Part shown: one piece after another, positions 52,801 through 64,000 of the stretch
How positions within the stretch are numbered: position 1 is the stretch's first letter
How the letters are laid out: each line of letters opens with the position of its first letter
Assembly: GCA_013398955.1 (NCBI GenBank)
Contig: VWPU01004868.1
Coordinates: 175,221-239,220, forward strand
Source of the DNA: Callaeas wilsoni
Taxonomy: Eukaryota > Chordata > Aves > Passeriformes > Callaeidae
Direction of reading: 5' to 3'
DNA: 64,000 bases
Position numbers and translations under genes: made by a program
The notes under the pieces: model-generated
What the model saw: only the letters and a program-made list of their open reading frames with translations
Told to the model about the DNA's origin: nothing
The model's database searches: none

Positions 52801-55800
52801 AATGAGAAGTGCTAACACATACTCACATTTTGGCCTGTTAAACTATGTCTTTGTATTCTACACTTGAATCAAATTAGATTTAAATATTAAAATAGCAACA
52901 ATGGTGAATAAGCATGATTCTCTTAGGGCAGAAGAAGCACCAATTTTAGTTTATATATCTAAAAAACAATAGGCTATTCATCTGTGAGTATAGACAGAAG
53001 ATAATTTGCTCTCAGCAACATAAACATGGCAATGGAATGTTACAATGCTCCAAATTAATCTTGTTCTTAAATGCTTCCCTTCCATAGAAGACAATTTATA
53101 CAGTAACAGATTGCAATATGTTATCAAATTCTATGACATCTTACGCAAGTAGGGATGAATATATTTTAAAAGCATCATCATTTTGAAGTAGAAGGGAAGT
53201 TGTGACAAAGAACAGAAAGAGTATGCAACAAAAACATAAAAGCAGGAAAGCTGAGGAGTCTAAGAACACGTTATTTCAAAAAGAACATGTCTGATTCATC
53301 ACCATACTTTTATCATTTCTTCTCTAACATTACATAACTTCATAATTATAAGTTGTCCTTTAAATGTCACAGAAAAGCCTAGATTTCACACCATTATGAG
53401 TAAAATATGTTTTGCTTTAAATGACAAGAAGTGTCAAAACTGATCGGTTTTGCCTTTAAACTCTTCATTTTTACAAAACTGCAAAAATATATATTTGTGA
53501 ACAAAAGCGTAGATATGCTTTGCTGAGCATAGTCAGTATCTTTCTCTCCTCTCATCGCTTAGTTCTCTTTTTTCCCTAAGTACAAACAATTCTTAAAAAC
53601 ACGTTGCTCATTTGGAGAAAAGAAAAAGCCTTCTAAAATTCTCAAACATTTTTTGTCTTTTTACTTTCTTTTCAAAGTCATTTTTTTAAAGCTCTATGAT
53701 AATCAGGAGAGTCGGGATGACAAAAATCTCGCTTTTCAGAAAAAGACAAACATTTAGGAGGTAAAGATCCCAATGCTGCTGTTCTGACATATACCAAATA
53801 AACATTTTTCTAAAACTTTCATTTTCAGTACTATAAGGATTTCATCATTAGGATACCATCACAAGGGCATGATTGGGCTGAGTGAACAATCATTCTCAAA
53901 GGTATTCGCAAAAAAATAGAGTTTAATATAAATTTGTTTTAGAGATACATTCAACCACTTGCCCTCCCATCTACATGCCACTACTAAGTTGGTGTGAGAA
54001 ACAAACTTGCCAGTAGAGTGAAAGTATAATTCATATTCATGTATGCACTTAGGCAAAATTGTGCTTTTCTTATTGAGATTGCATCTTTGATATTTTGTTG
54101 ACAGCTATAGAGCTTGTATTTTAGAGAAACAGCATTATTTACTAACAGCCCTAAACAAGGGAAACGAGGAAACTCGGCATTCACAGATCCTCTTCATATT
54201 GTTTCTTCATTAGTTAGCAATTCTATAAATTAGGTAAATCAAACATACTATTATAAACCAGTTTGCATAGAAAAATAAGTGGTTTTATTTACCAGAAACC
54301 AAAAAAATGCTGAGGTGGAAACGATATTTGCATTCATTTGACCAACAACCAGCATGTACACTTTCCCTAATCTTAATTCCAAGTTAAATTCATATTTACT
54401 GTATTTTTCAATTACAAGATTAATTACTAATATCACAGAATATTAGTCTTACCACTATTAGGTTATGTACCCTGAATCTGAGCAGTATTTGGATTAACTG
54501 CAAATCCACAAATTTGGTCCACAAATACTTTTATGTCTGAGTTGCATTCATATAAATGTCAATCATCAGTAGACTAAACAATGCAAAAGTACACAGAAAC
54601 AGCTCATTAAGCAGTCACAGAGCACTACGATTATTATTTCTTGACAGTTATCTTACTGTTGTATTATTCAGGTTATTGTAATACTTAAGAGTGAAGGACT
54701 GAAAACACACATGGCTTGTTTTGGACTGCTCCTTCTTCGGAAACAGACTTCTCATTTCAGACTGCCCCAATCCCAGAAAGCCCTCAAAAAACATACCTCG
54801 TTTCACTGTCACAACTGTCTGCACAGAGATGTAATCCAGCAACTGATTAATGTGTGCATAAGCTTCATGTGAAGTTGAACGTGAACTACAGGCATTTCAT
54901 TTTAAGGTAAATATAAATGAGCTACTAACCAGTTAATGGGAGGTTGTGGAGGCGTACAAAAGTCATGACAGGTCTTGAACACCTTATGAAAGAATATTCT
55001 GTGACCACATCATTCTCTAAAGGAGATCAGTAGCGTTGCCACAGGTGGTAACTGCCTTCACAGCACCCAAAAGGTTTTAAGTGCATTACCAATTAAACCA
55101 CTTGCATATTTCATTATTTACAAGTATAACCACAATTAAACTTTTACTTATTACAGTTTTCCAGTGTGTGGTTTGGCTCCCCTGTTTGAACACTTTACTG
55201 CCAAACCAAGGCTTAGTGGAAAGTTCTATGGCTGTGTATAGTTCAAAACACCCAAATGAAGTATATTGCTTGTAGCACAGACAGAAACACACTACACAAT
55301 TCCAATGTACCCAGACAGTAACTTGGAAATTCTTGCTCATGCAAGATTTGTGTCAAAGACTACATATAGCTCATATGAATCTGTTTTATAGGAGAAAACC
55401 AGACCCAAACCTGTGACACATGGTAGTCCTTCAGAAGAACACTGCTTGTTTTGTTAGAATATAAATGTAAGAAAATAAATTAACAACAGATCTCTGTACT
55501 TGAACATCAGATAATTTTTCTAAACGCCTCATGCTACACAATATTGTAAATTCCTGCCATTCCAAGTTGTATTTTGTGAGGCAATTTACAGGGGGAAAAA
55601 AAATGTGCAGTACAGATAGAATAAATTAATCCAAAATTATTTCACATTTAACAACCAGTGTCTGTCTTGCACACTGGCAAAATATTGGCACATTAAGACA
55701 TTCCTGAAACATTGCTGTTATCCTCTCTACTTCTTGAGTTTACTGAGACCATAATTTCCTTCTCCGAGGTGTTTCCTCTCATAAGAAAAGTACAATCAAT

Positions 55801-57309
55801 TTTCTTTAAGTACAGTTTTAGGGAAATGTTGGTTGTTCAAATTATTTCTGGTATGAATCTCATACCAATTCAACATTTTCCTAAATTACTAGAGTATTAT
55901 ATGTTTAATAATAGGAAAGGATGCTATTAGAACACACCACTGTAATGGGGTTTTGTGACCTGTAACTGGTGATTGAGTGCCTAATTCATAGTACATTCTT
56001 TTCAACTTACACAACTGCAGGATTTTACATCCGCAGAACTTCTTCTTGCAATTGCAACAAATTACATTAACCTGAGTTACCATGGATTTTGGTTTTCCGT
56101 AAAAAAACCTGTCCTACATGATCAAAACACAGCCTATTTTAAAAATCAAACAGCTTTAGATCAAGCTGGTCCAGTATAAAGAGATCACGTGGCTAAAGAA
56201 GATGGAAAAACAAGTGTGGAATTGACCTGAGCTAGTGAAATGAAAGATGCTGTCCTTAGAATTATGTACCTGGAATAAAGAGTTAAAAAAACCCTTCCGA
56301 GCAAAACTAAAACACAAAATGTTCTATAAATTGCATGATTACATGGCAAAAATTCTTTTATATCTAAGGAAAGATAACCTTCAGCCAAATGCTATGAATT
56401 TGACTAGCAGCAAAAGAAGTTTTTACTAAGGTTTTACTCTATCTAGTAAGATCTGTTTATGTTACCATAGGGGTTTTTTTACAAAGATACAGAAAAACTG
56501 CTGTGTACAAGTTAATCACAATAGCAAGCAAGAATTAATTTTGTTCTGAGTAACTCTGCTATAAAAAGATACTAGAATTAATTTTGATGATTAAAATCAA
56601 TCAGTCATTCCCATGTTTACCCTTTCATAAAACTGCTATCACTCTATACAAGCTGTCCTATTGAATCATTTATGATGAGAGAGAATACTTATACTAGCAT
56701 CAGATTATTCTGGAGCCAAGGAGTGGGAACACATATCAGACAAACAAATTTAAGACTATTTAAGCGCACAATTACACTTGCAATCAGCTATAGACTTTGT
56801 GAGAGTTCAGAAACTACTTTTATTCTACGCTGTAGGACAAGTAAAACATTAAAAACTGCAAATTTTGCTTGTGATTCACACATAACTATGAACAGAATTA
56901 CAATCACTGGTGGAAATACAAATCAGAGTGACATTAGCACTTTTACTTGAATGATTTTTTTTTTCCCCCCCTTACAAAAAGGGTCACTGAGTATTTCGGA
57001 AGTATAAAAATACTGGACTACTCTAACCATGAATTAAAATATATTTATTTTGTATTGCAGAAAAATCTATTCTATATTTACACGACCTTGAATATAAAAA
57101 TATGGAATGCTGCACATGGATTATTAAAATCATTCTTAATAACGTCTCTTATACTGCAAAGCATTTTCATCCCTATTTAACTGAGGAAACAGGAACCCTA
57201 ACAGATTTTAATCCTAAATTTAAGAAAAAACAGATCACAAGACCTTCAACAAAACACCAATCCAATATACTAAAGGCAACCATAATAACACAAATGCTTA
57301 CAGCCTGTA

Positions 57310-57640
57310 TGACAAACAGTGCCAGTGACTAACTCGGAGCTTCCAGGACTCCCAGCTCCTCCATGTCTGGTGGGGCCAGAGGAAGCATTTCTGCTTGTCT
57401 CCCCAGGAAGGGCCCACCAGGCAGGGATGGTTTGAGATAACTTTCTCTCTGTCTTGTAAGGAATCCCCAGCACAGCCTCACCTTGCCTGGGAGGCTGAGG
57501 AAGAAATGAGAGTTCTGCTAACAGCTTGCAAGCTCCAAGCCCACAGCTCAGGGAAGCTACGGACAGTTCTGGCAGGCAAAAAAACCGCTGACTGCTGTGT
57601 AGGGTCAGGAGTGACTGACAAAGGACACCTAGCATACAGC
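57310..57640. other. GC-richer patch open on both strands, unexplained
   Basis: Roughly 330 bases well above local GC. A 130-codon frame crosses it on the minus strand (57270-57662) and an 89-codon frame on the plus strand (57395-57664). Neither product shows a domain, signal peptide or repeat I recognise, and both long frames follow naturally from the low stop frequency in GC-rich DNA. Its place about 300 bp from a family B LTR suggests it may be another decayed retroelement piece, but I cannot match it. Confidence 0.3.
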
Positions 57641-57924
57641 TACATTCTAAGCAAGACAACATAGTTCCCCTTTTCAGCTTCTTTTACCTACAATATCCTG
57701 AACTTCAGTCCATTTGTCAGTAACAATGCACAGGGAACACAGGCAAAGTCCCACCGAGGATCTGCATGAAAGAAAGACTCTTGGGAAGGAAACAGAATTA
57801 AACTGAAGAGCACCATTCTTTCCATTAACTCAATTTTCTGGTTTAGCATTCTCTATATAGATAATTATAAAGTAAACCAAGAAAACTATTGCTTTTCATA
57901 AGCTGAACCTTTATTTTTGTTTAA

Positions 57925-58695
57925 ATGGACAGGAGGAGGAAACAAAGAAAAAGCTTGTAGGTGAAGATAAAAACAGGGAGATGACATAGCAATTACCACT
58001 ATGGACAAAGCAGACTCTGCTTAGGGAAAGTTAACCTCACTTTTGAGAAACAAGAAGACAAAATGGTAAAACTGACACTCTTTCTCCCTGCATTTCCCAG
58101 GCTCAACTTCACTCTGTCATTCCAGACTCCTCTACCCATCCCAATGTGGCACGAGAGGATGGGAACTGCAGTCAGTACACATTGGTTTTTTGTCCTCCAC
58201 TCCTTCCTTCTCAGAGGAACGCTTCCTACTCCACTTCAGCATTGGTGCGCCACAGACTGCAGTCCTTCAGAACATTTTCTCCAGCATGGGCTCTCCAGAA
58301 CATACAATTTCTGTCAAGGAAAATCTGCCTGGGCATGGACTCTGCATTGGCTACATTCCTTCTGGAATACCTGCTCACGCATGGATTTCCCACATGCCAC
58401 AAGAAAAAACGTGCCCTGATGCCTGGAGCAGCTCTTCCTTCTCTGCTGTTTCTCATTCTTTTTATTTTCTCCTCCTTTGTCTGTCTGACTTTTTTATTTT
58501 GCATTTTCCTAAATACATTTTCACAGAGGTACCACCTTGGCTGAAGGGCTTAGCTCTGTGTGTGGTGGGTCCATTGCAGAGCTGACTGAAAGAGGCTGTG
58601 TCAAGCAGGACACGGTCCCTGACCTCTTCCCACAGAGGACACACCTGCAGTCTCTCCACCCTGCTCTCAAAACCTCGTCAAAAATATCCAATGCA
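57925..58695 (-). mobile_element. Near-complete solo LTR of endogenous retrovirus, family B
   Basis: Read on the plus strand this is the reverse complement of the avian LTR also found at 38430-39300. Shared blocks include GATAAAAACAGGGAGATGAC, GCAATTACCAC, CAAAGCAGACTCTGCTTAGG, TTTCCCAGGCTCAACTTCA and CTGTCATTCCAGACTCC. From about 58200 it adds the rest of the LTR, including imperfect repeats around 'TCCAGCATGGGCTCTCC', then CTAAATACATTTTCACAGAG (the TATA region in reverse) and ACCACCTTGGCTGAAGGGCT. It ends CAAAACCTCGTC...AATGCA at 58695. The sense direction is therefore leftward, and the right end is the LTR 5' end. Frames of 118-132 codons at 58063-58585 and 92 codons on the minus strand are non-coding LTR. 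The left edge is approximate. Confidence 0.82.
58230..58450. repeat. Imperfect ~40-bp repeats inside family B LTR
   Basis: The motif pattern 'CCAGCATGGGCTCTCCAGA / GGGCATGGACTCTGC / CACGCATGGATTTCCCAC' recurs at roughly 40- to 60-base intervals, each preceded by a pyrimidine-rich spacer. This is the variable internal tandem array typical of this LTR family, here partly eroded. Confidence 0.55.
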
Positions 58696-59414
58696 AGAAT
58701 CAATTAATAGAAATACAGGGACATAAACTCTCCCTGAGGAGTTTACCTACTGGGTAAAAATCCAAGTGACAGCCTGAGTAAGACACTTATAAGCATATAC
58801 TTATAAAATAATAGATGGGGTAAGTAATGGGGATTAAAAATCAGAATGCAACAGAGGATATCAATTACACAAAACTCAGAGTACAGTATGAGCTGGGAGG
58901 TCACAATCATTTATGACATTTCTTAGTGAAACTAATTATTTCAATCAAACTTCTTCCATTGTCACATAGTTTAGAAAGTTGCTGCCAAAGAACTTATCCT
59001 GACTATCAATCTTGGACTTAGAAATGCTTCAAAAGCCATGGTCTGGTCCAAGAAAACTGTTGACAGATGCCTCAGATATAAGTATTTAGAGTGGGGATAA
59101 TTAAACGTGCAGTGCTCCACACACTTGGGAAGGTCCCCAGAGTTCTTCAGTGAAAAGTTCAGTAAATCAGACCTAATCATGTCTCTCATCTCCTGTGCTC
59201 ACTTATTCCTTTAAGACAGCTTCTGGTTAAAAAAATTCAGCCTAACCCTATTTGAATATTTGAATGGAGCTAGTCAAGCAACAAGTTACATTCATTTAAC
59301 CAGCCCATTTTAAAAAGCTAGGACTCATGTATTTTTAAAGTTATGAGTGTGTCAAAAAGTATGTCAATTTCTTTAAAATTGTGTCACCAATGTACTTCAC
59401 TCTGACACACAGCT

Positions 59415-59475
59415 ACAAAAAAACAACCAAACCAAAAGAACACCAACAAAAATCCACCAAAAAAAAAACCCACGA
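59415..59475. repeat. A/C-rich low-complexity run
   Basis: About 60 bases composed almost only of A and C, with ACAACCAAACC, ACACCAACAAAAATCC and a poly-A run. The lysine-rich plus-strand frame at 59381-59620 arises from it and is not a gene. Confidence 0.7.
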
Positions 59476-59988
59476 AGAACTTTTTTCAAATTTCTCAAAA
59501 ATCTTCCTTCAGCTGTGGGCAGAAACTAAGAATGCGAAATTTCAGCCAAGCAGTAAGTTAAAAAAAAAATACTCAAATTATATAAAAACTGCAGTCTCAC
59601 AAATCCAAATTTATTTATAGTCAGAATACGCTTCTTTCAAAAGTTAAGCTGAAAGATACTGAAATTGAAACAGTGAAGTCACCTTATAATGATAACGGAT
59701 CACATCAGATGCAACTGACAATTTTCAGGATAACAATTCACTTTATGAACATAAACAAATTCAGTCTTTATAGGTCAAGCAGTCATGTAGTATTACAGCA
59801 GGAAGTTGTATAGTCAACTAGATAGTATTTCCTGAAATGCTTTTTATGGGGAATATGGAACAACAGTTTTGTAAAAAGTAGATGAAAAAAGAAAGTGATG
59901 AAGGTAAAGATGAAATGACGACTTTCAAAGCTATAAAGACATGCTGAGATTCAGGGGGAAAAAGAATCTCAGCAGCCATGGAGATTTT

Positions 59989-60048
59989 AATACGTTCTTT
60001 TTACTTTTAATACGTTATTTTTACTTTTAATACGTTATTTTTACTTTT
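59989..60048. repeat. Minisatellite, three 20-bp units
   Basis: Units AATACGTTMTTTTTACTTTT start at 59989, 60009 and 60029. The first has C at the variable base and the other two have A; otherwise they are identical. The array is followed by a degenerate ACTTTTTG. Confidence 0.92.
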
Positions 60049-60743
60049 ACTTTTTGTCTTTATTCTGGTAACCAAAGCATCTGTTTTTTATATCTTCAGG
60101 TTTAACAAGAGGCAATCATTTAAAAAAGAACATCTCTCGAGATGTAAATGATTACAAATTTCACACTATATTGAGAAAATTACTTTTACCTAATACAGAA
60201 ATACTATCTACTGTAAAAATCATGTTCCACTCCATGATTATGTAAATTTCAAGGTTTTTTGTACATCAGTAGTATTTTTTGTCCTATAAATTTTTAAAGT
60301 TTTCTCTCCAAACTGATAGTTCCCAAAATGTATTACACAGACAGAACTAGAATTTGAAATTTTGCTGTAAGACCTGCCAGATGTCAGATTTGGTATTATT
60401 GGATTTTACAATACTCTCTGAGCCTTTAATATTTTCTATACTAAGAAATGTAAATCAGCTCAAGACAATCGCATTGCCACATAGAGCTGAAGCATTGCTG
60501 AAAAGGGTATAAATGCAAATGTAGACAAAAAGAAACTACTGAGCTCATTTCAAAAAGTCTGTTGGAGCTCTGCTGACTGGAAAAGTGTTTTTAAAGGTCT
60601 AAAGTACTATGAAATTAGTTGAAGTATTAGTAAATATAGTAAAACAAAATCCTGATCCAAAAACTACTTTAACTGTGTGGACTACTATAGATTCCACATC
60701 CATTGGTACTGGCTAAAAGGAAATTCACTGTGCACAGGCTAAA

Positions 60744-60791
60744 GTCACAACTGTGACTATGGTCACAACTGTGAACCTGCTGTGCAGGTTC
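60744..60791. repeat. Cluster of perfect small palindromes
   Basis: GTCACAACTGTGAC at 60744-60757 is an imperfect dyad, repeated as GTCACAACTGTGAA at 60762-60775. It is followed by a perfect stem-loop: GAACCTGC (60773-60780), loop TGT, GCAGGTTC (60784-60791). Confidence 0.8.
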
Positions 60792-63700
60792 AGCTACCTT
60801 ACACATGGATTGAACAGCCCATATCACAGCCTAATTTTTTTTGTTTGTTTTTCATTTACTGCTGGATACAACAAAGCATAGAACCTGAAAGTGACGGCAT
60901 TTTTATGTTTAAAAGTCCCAGCACTTTCTGGCTCCTGTGTACTTCACTGCACACCACACATACTAAAAATAAGGTTTTTGCACATCCTTACCCCCTTACA
61001 CTTATTTTATGCACTGAATAGAGAAAAGCTCATGTTCAAAGTGTTGTTATTCAATGCATTTTCCAAAACTGAAAACACCAGATTCTCCCAGAGCTTTCTC
61101 TCATTCAATCTATATTTCTCTTTGAATGAGACAGATTATTCCCATTTTTTGTCCAGGCAGTACACTAATTTCTATAAACCATATGCTTACAAATGCACTT
61201 TGGAAGTCTTACGCTACTAGAATATTCAAGTGATTTGTTCTGTTTGTGGTGAAGACACACGTTACTACCAAATAAAGAAAAAGCGGTCTAAATTCCATTA
61301 AGTAATTAAATTCTTCCTACTGAGTCAATAAGGATTGGATAAAGTATTTAGATTGCCTGTGTGAATTCCAAGTTCTAAACATCTGAGCAGTTTCTCAGAA
61401 CCTTAAAAAACACAATCTGCCAAACTTTACTCTCAAGAGCTTCTCGTGCTTTTGCCATATTGATGTATGTGCAACCATTGCAACACTAAAGTACTTTTAG
61501 AGCTAAAAGTGTAATCCCTCTCAGCTATCTGCCCTGCTCAAGAACAACAAAAGTTATGTCTATGTTCTTTGGAGGGTCACTCCAGCAGACGGTAAGTACT
61601 AACAGACATAATGCTTAAAGACAAATTGGTCAAAACCTCCCTGCCTCTCAAACCAGACTAAAAGTTTAGAAGTGACAAAAATTTGCTATGTTAGCATTAC
61701 ATATTCCAAATTTTTCTCAGCCTCTGATATTTCTTTTTTTTTACAAGCTTTGACATAAATTACCACATAGCTGTAGATATCAAAAGCTACTTCTATTAAG
61801 ATTTCTCCATTAAAAAATCATTATATTCTTAAGAAATAGCATCAAATAATATTACGCAAGTATTACCTTGTATCAATACTGTCTCCATTAAACTAATTTA
61901 ATCTCCAAAAAGTTCAACTAACTTGCATATTCTAATTAATATCATGCTGAAAATAGTTAATGATGCTAAATTACAGCAATCTTTTTAAAAGGGTCAAATT
62001 TGTAGATCTGCATTTAAGCTATAAACATCAGGCATGAAAACGAATTGGTTTTGAAGTAACACTAATTCTGAAAGGTCCCACTTAAGAAAATTATTTCCTT
62101 CCACAATTTTTTTAATGTTTAATCAAGCCACCCAGCAGAGGATTATAATTGAATTGCAGTGTTGTACCTCTCTTCCTATTGCTCTGAGCAGAACCCCCAT
62201 TTTCTTCCCTGGAGTTTCAGAGAAGTTCCTGTCTTTCCACCAGGATCTATGTAGGCACACAACAGAGCACAGCTTTAGCACTATGCTAACACTAGGTCGC
62301 TTCCTCACATCTTAGAGATATTTTTATTAATGTGTAATTTTATGCCATCATATATATGTTCCCACAATATAACAATTTCACACTGCACAGATCAGCACCA
62401 ATAATTGCCAAATACTAGTTTCCATAATGAACTAACATGCTCTAGAATTTATGAGTGCTAGTTCACATGCCTCCACTTCCAATAAATAGCTGTCTTAACA
62501 AGTCACTCCACTACCTGTTGAAATTCAAAAAGATAAGCCATAGGAAAAAAGATGAAGCAGCTATAACGAATAATCTGCAAAGCAGCATGATTTAAAACCA
62601 GTGTTATGTTTGTCAAATACAGATAGCTATACAGAATATGTAATTCTTCAATTTCTTAAACACTGGAAGGTAACTCTGCATTTGTACCTGCAATTATGAA
62701 GCCACTGAGAAATATTTATCATTCCACTATTCCTTAACTATGAATTGCCACGCTAAATGTAAAAGCATTCATGTTACCAACACAGTAGTCAAACACTGCC
62801 ATTCTTTCCAGCGATATTAACGCCTCGTACCAGAGTCAGCGGTTTTGATCGAGGTAAGATTTCAAGAGACTATATTCCTTTCCATGTATTAAAAATTAAA
62901 CAGCAGAATGAAAATTATTCATGTAATTTCCAACTATTATCAGGAAAGCTGGCTGTTACAGGGGTAAAAAAGTAGTTTTTAATGATAGAACAGAGAACCA
63001 GAGATGCACAAAGGATGGCTGTAAGAATCAAAGATCTGATGCTAGCTACCAAAAAAAGAACAGAGGACAGAAGCAATGAAAATTAACATGACTAGGAGCC
63101 ATTGAAAGATAGCACATTTTATGCTTGTAAAGGAGGTTAAAAAACCTCTACAACAAGCAGCAGAGGAATACTAGAAAGGAAATTAATCACCTGCATTTCA
63201 GAACACAGTAAAGAGGATGTGCCACATATAGCATGGAGTTCACACAGATCGAGGAAGATAAAAATGAAATAAAGCAAAAGCACTGCACTCGATGAACACT
63301 ATCTATTCTGTATACCCTAAGGCAAGATTCTCTGGAAGGCATAGTGTCATCATGTAATTAAAGATTGTATCACAAACTACACATACAACACGGCCGTATT
63401 GAGGTTACCTGCATCATCTTAAATCAGAGCCTTTCAGATCATTTTAATTGCTTTTGCAAACAGTGTAAATACATGCAAATATTCCAGATGGATGCTGAAT
63501 GTCATCTTTACTGCGGGGTAATCAGAGATCATAAATACACAGAACATGCTAACACAGGATGCTATTTCTCAAAACCTGAAAGGATGAATAAATTTTAGTA
63601 TTTTCTTTAAGTTACAGCAAAAAGCTGCTGCCATCTTTATCATGCACAACATACACAGGAAAAAAACTTTGTAGAGCACAGCTACAGCAGCAAGATATTG

Positions 63701-64000
63701 CACTTCTCACAGGAATTAATACTCCCTTCTCTGCACCAAGAATTAATCTCTTCTGCAAGTAAAAAGCATGTCTTTGTTTGGTGTCCAATTCATCTGTTAT
63801 ACACAAAATTACGATTATTATAGTTTTTTTAATTCAAGTGTATTACTTATGACAACCTCACTAATGATAGTTTTCAGTAAATATATAGCATCTATTTTAA
63901 AATCTATTCAGCAAAAATGGTTTCTAGTTTTTAACCAAAGAAGATGACCACGTTTTTTATTTTAGTGTAAACAAAATAGCCAATTCTTATTCTTGTGTCT

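Larger units (their letters stand above)
44371..57924. other. Long AT-rich non-coding stretch
   Basis: About 13.5 kb with no recognised gene. It contains a poly-A/purine run near 44690-44716, an inverted repeat at 46673-46750, a pyrimidine-rich tract ending in TTTTTCAG at 49860, and a GC-richer patch at 57310-57640. The rest shows only chance-length frames. Confidence 0.55.
58696..64000. other. AT-rich non-coding sequence
   Basis: No gene or named interspersed repeat recognised. It contains an A/C-rich low-complexity run at 59415-59475, a three-copy minisatellite at 59989-60048 and a cluster of hairpins at 60744-60791. Confidence 0.55.

Noticed and set aside
54940..55000. Possible CR1 fragment (GGAGGTTGTGGAGG)
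   Set aside because: Only one short block resembles CR1; neighbouring blocks do not follow in order.
57270..57662. 130-codon minus-strand frame as a cysteine-rich protein gene
   Set aside because: No signal, no cysteine spacing of a known family, and a long plus-strand frame overlaps it. GC-rich DNA with few stops explains both.
58063..58585. Three overlapping plus-strand frames (118, 132, 131 codons) as a small gene
   Set aside because: The DNA matches a family B retroviral LTR on the opposite strand; no protein family recognised in any of the frames.
60891..61220. 109-codon plus-strand frame
   Set aside because: Low-complexity Phe/Leu/Ser-rich translation of T-rich DNA with no recognised motif; an overlapping frame of similar length (60782-61021) is equally open.

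Overview
The window reads as non-coding DNA from a bird nuclear genome. It is AT-rich, has no bacterial-style gene packing, and no open frame belongs to a protein family I recognise outside transposable elements. The avian assignment rests on four fragments of CR1, the dominant LINE of birds and reptiles, and on solo LTRs of three endogenous-retrovirus families whose sequences I recognise from bird genomes. I cannot name the species or chromosome, or say whether the window is intergenic or lies inside a long intron. These calls come from reading and memory; no database search was run.

Layout, left to right. 1-930 is unique AT-rich sequence with one weak exon-like frame on the minus strand (559-795). 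A CR1 3' end on the minus strand lies at 931-1275. About 20 kb of featureless AT-rich sequence follows. A solo LTR (family A, minus) lies at 21553-22006, then a CR1 tail (plus) at 22690-22885 and an old solo LTR (family C, plus) at 26508-26873. A longer CR1 fragment (plus, with internal deletion) covers 29672-30445. At 38430-39300 an old family B LTR (minus) is split by a younger family A LTR (plus, 38541-38997). A short CR1 piece (minus) lies at 44281-44370. A near-complete family B LTR (minus) lies at 57925-58695. The rest is AT-rich sequence with short tandem repeats, palindromes and a few unexplained GC-richer patches.

No genes work together here; what the window records is a history of transposition. 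The two family A LTRs face opposite ways about 16.5 kb apart and differ at roughly 9% of sites by hand count. Family A inserted into an already resident family B LTR, so B is older at that site. No internal retroviral genes remain near any LTR. No tRNA, rRNA, CRISPR or convincing protein-coding gene was found. I did not find a previously undescribed biological system.
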